From contig CAZADH010000167.1 in NCBI GenBank assembly GCA_964483805.1, positions 1-13,333 on the forward strand: 13,333 nucleotides of DNA, written 5' to 3'. The position numbers and the translations under genes were made by a program. Under the pieces are notes generated by a model, which saw only the letters and a list, made by a program, of their open reading frames with translations, had not been told where the DNA came from and did no database searches. Origin of the DNA: CAZADH01 sp964483805 (GTDB lineage: Bacteria; Muiribacteriota; Ozemobacteria; Ozemobacterales; Ozemobacteraceae). Each line of letters starts with the position of its first letter. Positions within the stretch are counted from its first letter, which is position 1. This document shows positions 1 to 6,705 of this stretch, in pieces.

Positions 1-247
1 CGCCCGTGCTGTCGGGACCGTCGTCGTTGCCGCCGCCGCCGGTGCCGTCGTCGGTATCGTCAGGACCGGGGACCGGAGCAGGGTCAGGCTCGGTGTCAGG
101 CATCGTGCTGTCTTTGGCCATGGAGGTGTGGGTGGCCGAATTGCCGAAACTGAAATCAGCCGCCGTCAACGGCACCAACGCCGCAATGGCAACCATACCC
201 GTCAACAACGTGCCGATCATGATCGTCTTGGTGAACGACTTTTTCAC
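1..247 (-). CDS. Secreted protein with Asp/Pro/Gly-rich segment, N-terminal part (runs off left edge)
   Basis: I read a GTG start at 247-245 and 82 codons open to the edge of the window. The N-terminus MKKSFTKTIM is followed by a hydrophobic run at about residues 9-28 and a likely signal peptidase I site after LTAA (about residue 30), so the product is probably exported. Mature residues 31-50 are polar. Residues 51-82 are very rich in Asp, Pro and Gly (PDPAPVPGPDDTDDG, then four Gly), which looks like a flexible linker before a domain I cannot see. A good Shine-Dalgarno sequence lies 7 nt upstream and a near-consensus promoter about 40 nt upstream, which supports the gene despite its GTG start. 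It is separated by about 210 bp from the phosphatase gene upstream and probably has its own transcript. Function unknown. Export is inferred with good confidence; the remainder of the protein is not visible. Confidence 0.8.
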   Translation of the reverse strand, partial: MKKSFTKTIMIGTLLTGMVAIAALVPLTAADFSFGNSATHTSMAKDSTMPDTEPDPAPVPGPDDTDDGTGGGGNDDGPDSTG

Positions 248-254
248 TTATTGT

Positions 255-260
255 TCCTCC
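255..260 (-). promoter_or_regulatory. Ribosome binding site for the GTG-start secreted protein
   Basis: GGAGGA on the minus strand with a 7-nt spacer (ACAATAA) before GTG at 247. It decides the start of a gene that would be missed if only ATG starts were considered. Confidence 0.8.
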
Positions 261-285
261 CGCGATGTGTTCCGAGTTGTTCGTG

Positions 286-314
286 ATTATAGCAAGTCTG
301 GTGCCAATTGACAA
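286..314 (-). promoter_or_regulatory. Sigma-70-type promoter with extended -10
   Basis: On the minus strand a -35 box TTGTCA (309-314, 5 of 6 matches to TTGACA) is followed by a 17-nt spacer and a perfect -10 box TATAAT (286-291). TG one base before the -10 (TGCTATAAT) makes it an extended -10 element. Transcription would begin near 279, giving a leader of about 32 nt that contains the GGAGGA site. It stands out as an AT-rich patch in GC-rich DNA and is the only convincing promoter in the window. The housekeeping sigma factor is inferred to use it. Confidence 0.8.
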
Positions 315-358
315 GAGTATCAACCATGCGGTTTCGCGCTGGGTGCCCCGCTCACCCT

Positions 359-372
359 GCCGGAAAGCCGGC
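359..372 (-). other. Small stem-loop in the intergenic region
   Basis: Perfect 5-bp inverted repeat GCCGG/CCGGC around a 4-nt loop. No T tract follows on either strand, so terminator function is not supported. It lies between the phosphatase gene's end and the promoter at 286-314. Confidence 0.25.
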
Positions 373-439
373 ATTCGCCCGCCCAATAATCATCGGCTCA
401 CCTGCGGCCTGTCGTGACGGATTTCTGCGTGCTGTGAAT

Positions 440-459
440 GCGCCGATCGCGCGCGGCGC
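440..459 (-). terminator. Possible stem-loop terminator after the second phosphatase gene
   Basis: A 6-bp GC-only inverted repeat (GCGCCG/CGGCGC) with an 8-nt loop begins directly after the TGA stop at 462-460. There is no downstream T run, so it is not a canonical intrinsic terminator. It could block RNA decay from the 3' end or aid Rho-independent pausing. Its position at the end of a five-gene unit is the main argument. Confidence 0.3.
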
Positions 460-3402
460 TCACACTCGGGCCGGCGCGGCGGCGCCGGGAATCCCGATGC
501 TGAGGACGGCGACCGTTACGTCGTCTTGCAACGGCTCGCCGGCACTGAATGCCCGCACCGCCTCGTGAATCCGGGCAAGCAGTTCATCATCGGTCGCTGG
601 CGCCACCTGCGTCTCGCCAAGCGCCGCCTCGAGTCGCGCTCCCCCGAAGCTGGTGCCGGTCCGGTCGATCTGTTCGAGCACACCGTCGGTGTACATGAAC
701 AGGCGGCACGGTTGCCGCCCCGTCTCAACCTCGACGTCGGTGTAGCGCGCGCGCTGCACAACCCCAAGCGGCAGCCCCTTGACCACTATTCGTTGCGGCG
801 CCTGCCCGGGCCCGAGCAGATACGGGAAAGGGTGCCCGGCGTTGGCCAGCACCAGTCGGCCGTCGGCCGTCAACTGGCCGGCGAGCATGGTCAGTGCCTT
901 CTTCTTGCTCAAGTGACTGAGGATCAACCGGTCGAGGCGGGCCAGGATCGCTGCGGGCGAGCGCAAGCCCTGGTGATAAATGTTGTGAAACGCCGACTTC
1001 GCCATGGCCACCACCAGCGCCGCCGAAACCCCGTGCCCCGAGACGTCGCCGAGCACGAAATTGAGAGTGCCGTCGTCACCGGCGATGGCATCGTAGTAAT
1101 CGCCGCCCACCTGGCCGGTCATGATGCTGCTGCCGGTGAACCGTGCATTCGCGACCGCGATCGGTGCCGACGGCAGGATCATCGACTGCACCGCCCGCGC
1201 GACCTCGAGTTCCTTCATCCCCTCGATGGTGGCATTGAACGAGCGGGCCATGTCGTCCCACTCGTCGCCGGTCAACAGCGGCACCCGGTGGTCGAGCCGG
1301 CCGTTCTCCATGGCCCGCACACCCTCGACAAGGGCATCGGCTGGCAATACAATGTCACTACGCAGGCGCCAGACGATGCCGCCGAGCAGCAGCGCGATCA
1401 TCGCCGCCATGACCCCGATCTGGCGCTGCAACACGGCCATCCGTGCCTCGACCACCGACCACGGGCGGGTCGCGAACAACACGAACTCCCTGGCGTCGCG
1501 TCCGGCAAACGCGGTCAGCAGGACCTTCTTACCGTCGATGCGGGCCACCTGGCTGTGGATGATCCGGGGCGGCAGAACACTGTCGAAAAGCCGTCGCAGC
1601 GGGCGTTGCGACGGGCCGACGGGAAAGGACAGGTGCGTCGGCTCGCTCTCCACGGCGAAGGCCGTCGAACGGGGCCAACGGTGCGCGTTGGCGAACAGCC
1701 GGTCAAAATGCTCGCACGCGACGTTGCGCAATGAATTGACCGTCAATACCATGTATTCTGCGCGCCCCGAGGTGTTGCGCAGAAAATCGAAGAAGAGCCA
1801 GCTCACGTTGCCGGCGTTCTCGGCAACGATGATCCGACCCAGGTTCGACAGAATCATCTGCAGCATGTCGCCGGTTTGCGGGTCGATCGCCGCCCCGTAG
1901 AGAAGATCGGTCTTGTCACCGGCCTGGTTCTCGCTGCTTGCCGTCGTGTGCTGCTGGTTGTACCGGGTGGTCATGATCCTGCCCACGGCCTGCAATCCCT
2001 TCGCTGTGGCCTGGCCGCGCCCGGCGTGCACTGTACCCCGCATTTGCGTGCTCAGTTCCGCGGCATTTTCATCGTTGTTGATGACCCCCTCGATGTCCGG
2101 CCTGGGAAAGGCTCCACCGTTGGTGATGATGACCTGCAGGGCAGTGGTGCGTTGCTGTCGCGGCTTTCTTGCGGCCCAGCGCAACCCCTGGTCGAGGTTC
2201 GAAAAGTCGCGCAGACTCACCCCGGCCGAACTGACGATAAACATGGTGTCGAACGGATTCGACTGAATCTCGTAGTGCGTCAATTCGGCCATGCGCGCCT
2301 GGAGCGATCCGGCGTTCGCCGGCAGACTGCCGATCAGCTTGCGCAGCCGGTCATCGTACTCACGCCGTAGGGTGGCGATGCTTCGATCGATCGAAATCAG
2401 TTGCTGTTCCATGGTCCGCAGTTCGTCGGCGACAATGCTCTGAGTGCGGCTTTCGCTGAAGCGCGACCAGAAGGCGATCGTCAGCAGCAGCGGCAGACCG
2501 ACGGCCGCGCCGATCACCGCCCCGAGAAACAACGGCAGTGCCACCGACTCGGCCTGAAGAATGCGCCACCGCCAGACGAGAACCAGCCAGACTACGCACA
2601 AGGCCAGGATCGCATCCGGCAGTCGCCAGCGCGATGGCTCGAGCCGACTCACCAAAGTGCGCGTCCCTTGAAACGGCGCCACGACAAACGTGCCGGTGGC
2701 CGATCGCGCCACGCTCTGCCCGACCGAGAAAGCGCGATTCTGCATGGCTTCGAGGACCGACCGTGACAGACCGGGCGGCAGCCGGAAACCCCGATTGCGC
2801 AAGCGGTCCCAGCAACCGATGTGCACCCCACGCCGGTGCAGTTGCCGCAAAACATAACCAACGACGACGTCTGGGGTCACCCGGGTCACATCGATGACCA
2901 GCACCATCCCGGCCACCCGACCGGGCCCGACGCCCGCGGTCGCGCGCCAGCCGGCAAAATACTTTTCGCGTTTCTGCACGGTGGCAAAGCGCCAGCGCGG
3001 CGTCTGCAAGCCGAACTCCTTGATCCAGGTGTTACCCAGTTCGGCGGTGGCAAGACGAAACGCGGTGCGATCGGCGCCACCTGCCCAAAGCAGCCGTTCA
3101 TCGCGGTCGACGAGGAAGGCGTGGATGCTGCCCGCCGGCAGATGCCGTCCCAATCGGCACAGCAATCGGGGGATCATCGGATCGGTGGCGCAGCGATCGA
3201 CCAACATTGGAAACACCTTCGTCACCAGGTGCTTGGCAAGATTCTTCGGCGAGGCTTTGCGATGAATCTCCATCATGCGGTCGCGCAATGCGGCGGCGCG
3301 GTCGGCGTCCTGCCGCTCGCCACTCTGTCGACCGATAAGCGCCCCGACGCCCAGTATGAGAGCGAGCCCGACGACGCCGACGAGCCAGGCGCGTGGTCTC
3401 AT
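460..3402 (-). CDS. Membrane-bound HAMP/SpoIIE-type PPM serine phosphatase (980 aa), second of two paralogues
   Basis: Predicted serine phosphatase of the SpoIIE/RsbU PPM family, which removes phosphate from STAS-domain antagonists in partner switching. Segments: TM at about 7-23; extracytoplasmic region 24-262; TMs at about 263-279 and 287-311; a second, larger extracytoplasmic region 312-661 whose start (320-360) may be helical or coiled; TM 662-680; HAMP linker about 682-735; PPM catalytic domain about 755-970. Metal-binding and catalytic motifs are intact: GGDYYD 766-771, GDVSGHG 785-791, TDG 905-907 and QDDVT 959-963. At 980 residues it is far longer than B. subtilis RsbU, because of the two sensory regions. 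ATG at 3402 overlaps the stop of the preceding phosphatase by 4 bp (ATGA), with GGGAG 8 nt upstream, so translation is probably coupled. The likely substrate is the STAS protein of the same unit. The sensed signal is unknown. Confidence 0.92.
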   Translation of the reverse strand: MRPRAWLVGVVGLALILGVGALIGRQSGERQDADRAAALRDRMMEIHRKASPKNLAKHLVTKVFPMLVDRCATDPMIPRLLCRLGRHLPAGSIHAFLVDRDERLLWAGGADRTAFRLATAELGNTWIKEFGLQTPRWRFATVQKREKYFAGWRATAGVGPGRVAGMVLVIDVTRVTPDVVVGYVLRQLHRRGVHIGCWDRLRNRGFRLPPGLSRSVLEAMQNRAFSVGQSVARSATGTFVVAPFQGTRTLVSRLEPSRWRLPDAILALCVVWLVLVWRWRILQAESVALPLFLGAVIGAAVGLPLLLTIAFWSRFSESRTQSIVADELRTMEQQLISIDRSIATLRREYDDRLRKLIGSLPANAGSLQARMAELTHYEIQSNPFDTMFIVSSAGVSLRDFSNLDQGLRWAARKPRQQRTTALQVIITNGGAFPRPDIEGVINNDENAAELSTQMRGTVHAGRGQATAKGLQAVGRIMTTRYNQQHTTASSENQAGDKTDLLYGAAIDPQTGDMLQMILSNLGRIIVAENAGNVSWLFFDFLRNTSGRAEYMVLTVNSLRNVACEHFDRLFANAHRWPRSTAFAVESEPTHLSFPVGPSQRPLRRLFDSVLPPRIIHSQVARIDGKKVLLTAFAGRDAREFVLFATRPWSVVEARMAVLQRQIGVMAAMIALLLGGIVWRLRSDIVLPADALVEGVRAMENGRLDHRVPLLTGDEWDDMARSFNATIEGMKELEVARAVQSMILPSAPIAVANARFTGSSIMTGQVGGDYYDAIAGDDGTLNFVLGDVSGHGVSAALVVAMAKSAFHNIYHQGLRSPAAILARLDRLILSHLSKKKALTMLAGQLTADGRLVLANAGHPFPYLLGPGQAPQRIVVKGLPLGVVQRARYTDVEVETGRQPCRLFMYTDGVLEQIDRTGTSFGGARLEAALGETQVAPATDDELLARIHEAVRAFSAGEPLQDDVTVAVLSIGIPGAAAPARV

Positions 3403-6311
3403 ACGCTACGCTCCCAGTCGAGAATGACGAGGGTCTGATCGTCCTCGGGGACCGGCAACCCGGACCAGGTGCGGACTGCCGTGAACGTCGCGGCGATCGC
3501 TTCGTCGACAGGCCGCCCGCGGTGGGTGTCGAGGGTGGTCACCAGGCGCGAGTAATCGAAAGGTTCCTGCGCGGGCGAATGCGCTTCGACCAGACCATCT
3601 GAATACAGGCAGATGCGACTGCGCCGGCCCAGTTCGAGCGCTCCGACCGCGAACGCGGCCTTCTTGCGCGAGGCCAGTGGATACCCCGGACCCTCGATCT
3701 GCCGCGGTGCATCATCGCCGATCAGCGCGATTGGGAAGCTCTGCCCGGCATTGCCGTAATGCAGCGTGCCGGTGCGCGGGTCGAGGATGCCGACCCAGAA
3801 ACTCATCGGCCGCTTGCGCCCCGCTTGCCGGGCCAGGCCGGTGTGCATGGCTTCGAGGATTCGGCCCGGGTCGGCGTCGACCTCGGCCGCCATCGCCAGT
3901 TCGACCTTCGCCGCAGCCGCTACCAACGCCGACGGCACGCCGTGTCCGGCCACATCGCCCACCGCGACGACCAGCCGCCCGTCGGCCAGAACGAACCAGT
4001 CGTAGTAATCGCCGCCGAGGGCGGCGGCCGTCTCGCACCGGCCATCGACGCGCCAACCTGGACCCGATTGGGCGTGGGCGGGCCACAGCGTTTCCTGCAC
4101 CGAACGGGCCATTTCCAACTCGCCGAGACTCTCGAGTACCATATTGAATCTCTGGGCCACGTGCGCCAATTCGGCGAGGTGACCGGGTTGCACCCGGGTC
4201 TTGAAGTCGCGGGCCTCGAGCGCCACCAGACCGCGATTGAGCTCGCCGAGCGGCCGCAACAAGAGCCGCGCGGTGACCAGGGCAACGAGCAATACAAATA
4301 GCAACATGGCCCCTGACAGCGTGATCGCCTGCCGGGTCAGCGCGCGCGTCTGCCCGGTGATCGCCTTGAACGGGTGCAACTGGACCAGCACGTAACCGTC
4401 GAGGAAATGTCCGCGCAGGGCCGACGCGACGAACTTTTCGCCGGCCAGTCGGATGACCTGTCGCTGCGGCGTCCCGGTCGTCAAAACCAGATCGCGGAGC
4501 CTGCGCATGGTTGTATTGCTGCCCCAGCGGTGACTGGGAAAGGCAGGCCAACTGCCACCGGGTACGACCGGAATCGCCAGGAGGCGGGTGGTGCCCTTCC
4601 GGTGCGGGGCGCGGGTCCCGATGCGGTGCCGGAGAAAGCCGATCTGCGCCCGTTGCAGATCGTGCCCCGCCAGAAAGACGGCCGGGTAACGGTGGTGGCG
4701 GTCCGGATACAGCCGCATCAGCGACAACACGCGGTTCTTGCCGAAATTGGTCGCCTGCAGGATGTTGTTTTCTTCAATCCACTTGGTGGCATGTTTGCCC
4801 TGCACCAGTGCGCCGATGACCGAGTTCCCGCCGGGGTGGGTCTCGCTGGCCACGGCCTCGCCATTCAGGGCCATGAGAATGCCGTGCGCAATGGTCGGGA
4901 AAATGTCGACCGCCTGCGGATCGGGCTGCTTGTTGCCGGGGCGGCCGCTTCGTTCGAGCAGTAGGATCTTGCCGCGCGCATCGACGACGACGCACTGCGT
5001 GATCAGACCCTGCCAGCGTTCGATCAACTTGCGAACCGTGCCGGCCTGCCCCGGTACCAGCCTGACCGGGTCTCGCCGGGTCGCGGCGAAAATGCGGTCA
5101 TAGGTGCGCAGAATCGGCAACATCTCGGCGTTGAAGTTGCCGTCGAAACCCGCCAGATACTCGAGTTGCCGGTCCCCGATCGCTTTCTGCAACTGGTCCT
5201 CGCGGTCCTGGCGGTCGATGAACACCGTCGACAACAGAATGGCCAGCGGGAATCCGCCGGCGATCGCCAGTTGCCAGAGCAGCTTGGCGCGCAGGCTGCG
5301 GACGGTATGTAAGTTGTATGCCAATAGGAGGAACGAGCAGATCAGCAAAGCGCCGAGACGGCGTCGCCAGGCGCCGAAGTCAGCGGCGGTGGCCGGCGCG
5401 CGGGTGCCCATGCCAAACAGAATCGGCCCATCCTCGTGTTGGTAGATCGCGACCGCCCGATCGTGGCAGACCGTGCTCGATTCACCGATGCGCATCGTAT
5501 CGAGGCATTCCGCCAGCCCCGCCGGAAACCGCCGTTGCGCAGGCCGCAGCAGGCCCGGTGCCAAGGGGTCACGCCAGCCGACGACGAACCGGTCGGCGAG
5601 CAGACGGTTGGTTTCATCGGCCGCGCGATCGAGCAGGACGTTGGCGTCGATCGCATCACGATGGACGAAGGCAACACAGTGGCCGGTGACCGCACCTTTG
5701 CCATCGCGCAGCGTCCACCAGCCGCCCCACGTGTTGGCGCCGCCGGTGAGCAACTCGACCAGTGTGCCCGGCGTTGCGCGCATCAATTCGGGCACGTTGG
5801 CGCCGCCGCCAAACGCGGCAATCAGTTTCTCCCGCCGCGGCTTGTCGGGGTGCAGCAGAGCCTGCATGAACTGCTGGGAAGCGACGACCAGTTTGTCGGA
5901 ACCGCCGGGCACGGGCACGCGTGTTCCCTGCGCGTCGAACACGAATACATCGAGCAGGCGTTGATCCGCCCGCAGCACCTCGGCCACCCGTCGCGCGAAT
6001 CGGTCGGCGGTCCAGGGCAGTTGTGCGAGACGATCGAACATCGCGCCGAATCGACGCTGCAGACTGCCCCGGGTGGCGACCTGGCCCAGCACCTCGCGAA
6101 TGTCATTCTGTTCGGTGCGCCGCGATTCCTCCTGCGCCGATCGCGCCAACTCGTCGAGCAGAAAGAAGCCAAAACACCCCGGAATGCCCACCATGAACAG
6201 AGCCGCCAAAACCCAACGGCGCAGTGCCTGCCACCGGCCCAATGTGGGTGGGGCCGTGTTGCCGGCTGGCGACCCTGAGGCCGTCGCGGTCATCGGCAGT
6301 GACGTCTGCAT
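3399..6311 (-). CDS. Membrane-bound HAMP/SpoIIE-type PPM serine phosphatase (970 aa), first of two paralogues
   Basis: Same family and architecture as the gene that follows it. TM at about 31-52; extracytoplasmic region 53-317; TMs at about 318-335 and 345-364; second extracytoplasmic region 365-660; TM about 661-683; HAMP about 684-735; PPM domain about 755-966. Catalytic motifs are complete: GGDYYD 766-771, GDVAGHG 785-791, SDG 904-906 and EDDQT 956-960. The HAMP-PPM connector ELEMARSVQE closely matches ELEVARAVQS in the neighbour, whereas the sensory regions have diverged, so the pair probably respond to different stimuli. The gene lies 31 bp after the STAS gene and overlaps the next phosphatase by 4 bp. 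No clear Shine-Dalgarno sequence precedes ATG 6311; an in-frame ATG at 6293 (Met7) is possible. The expected substrate is the phosphorylated STAS protein, which is inferred from family and context. Confidence 0.92.
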   Translation of the reverse strand: MQTSLPMTATASGSPAGNTAPPTLGRWQALRRWVLAALFMVGIPGCFGFFLLDELARSAQEESRRTEQNDIREVLGQVATRGSLQRRFGAMFDRLAQLPWTADRFARRVAEVLRADQRLLDVFVFDAQGTRVPVPGGSDKLVVASQQFMQALLHPDKPRREKLIAAFGGGANVPELMRATPGTLVELLTGGANTWGGWWTLRDGKGAVTGHCVAFVHRDAIDANVLLDRAADETNRLLADRFVVGWRDPLAPGLLRPAQRRFPAGLAECLDTMRIGESSTVCHDRAVAIYQHEDGPILFGMGTRAPATAADFGAWRRRLGALLICSFLLLAYNLHTVRSLRAKLLWQLAIAGGFPLAILLSTVFIDRQDREDQLQKAIGDRQLEYLAGFDGNFNAEMLPILRTYDRIFAATRRDPVRLVPGQAGTVRKLIERWQGLITQCVVVDARGKILLLERSGRPGNKQPDPQAVDIFPTIAHGILMALNGEAVASETHPGGNSVIGALVQGKHATKWIEENNILQATNFGKNRVLSLMRLYPDRHHRYPAVFLAGHDLQRAQIGFLRHRIGTRAPHRKGTTRLLAIPVVPGGSWPAFPSHRWGSNTTMRRLRDLVLTTGTPQRQVIRLAGEKFVASALRGHFLDGYVLVQLHPFKAITGQTRALTRQAITLSGAMLLFVLLVALVTARLLLRPLGELNRGLVALEARDFKTRVQPGHLAELAHVAQRFNMVLESLGELEMARSVQETLWPAHAQSGPGWRVDGRCETAAALGGDYYDWFVLADGRLVVAVGDVAGHGVPSALVAAAAKVELAMAAEVDADPGRILEAMHTGLARQAGRKRPMSFWVGILDPRTGTLHYGNAGQSFPIALIGDDAPRQIEGPGYPLASRKKAAFAVGALELGRRSRICLYSDGLVEAHSPAQEPFDYSRLVTTLDTHRGRPVDEAIAATFTAVRTWSGLPVPEDDQTLVILDWERSV

Positions 6312-6342
6312 GGCGTCAGGCGGACGCTGCGAAGACGCTGGA

Positions 6343-6705
6343 TCAACCCTGGCCGATCTTCTCGACGGCTTCCTGATGCGACGTGCAGATCATGGCATAG
6401 GAGTCGAGTCCGGCAAACGCGAACACCTCATTGATGAGCGCCGACAGCCCCGAAAAGGCGACTTTGCCGAAATGGTCCTCCTGGACTGCCATGATGAGGT
6501 CGATCAGGCCGGCCACGCCGGGGCTGTTGATCAGGCTGCATTGGCTCAGGTCGATGATGACGCGGTTCTTGCGTTGGCTCAACGGCGTCTCGAGTGCGAC
6601 ACAGACCTTGCCGACCAGATCCTGATCGACGTATCCGCGCAATTGCACGTTGACGATGGAGGTCGTGGGGCTGACCTCGAGGTTGAAGGATCCGGATTCA
6701 GTCAA
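6343..6705 (-). CDS. STAS-domain anti-sigma factor antagonist-like protein (TTG start)
   Basis: Single-domain STAS protein of 120 residues, similar in size to SpoIIAA and RsbV, which when dephosphorylated bind a serine kinase/anti-sigma factor. The phosphorylation-site segment is at residues 52-68, with IDLSQCSLINSPG. Ser61 aligns with the phosphorylated Ser of SpoIIAA/RsbV (usual pattern D-S-S/T-G). Here the preceding Asp is Asn60 and the following residue is Pro62, both departures from the classical motif. I chose TTG at 6705 because a perfect AAGGAGGT lies 5 nt upstream. An in-frame ATG at 6759 would add 18 Arg/Ser-rich residues translated from inside the HEAT gene and has no such support. 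The start overlaps the end of the HEAT gene by 8 bp and the two phosphatase genes follow. It is the likely substrate of both. No partner kinase is present in the window. Confidence 0.88.
   Translation of the reverse strand: MTESGSFNLEVSPTTSIVNVQLRGYVDQDLVGKVCVALETPLSQRKNRVIIDLSQCSLINSPGVAGLIDLIMAVQEDHFGKVAFSGLSALINEVFAFAGLDSYAMICTSHQEAVEKIGQG

Noticed and set aside
6..311. Plus-strand open frame of 101 codons at the left edge
   Set aside because: It is antisense to the GTG-start secreted protein, which has a promoter, ribosome site and signal peptide. The plus frame has only a Pro/Ser/Gly-rich start.
526..1734. Plus-strand open frame of 402 codons
   Set aside because: It is entirely antisense to the 980-aa phosphatase, rich in Arg, His and Gln, with no ribosome site or recognisable domain. 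It is expected from GC-rich codon usage.
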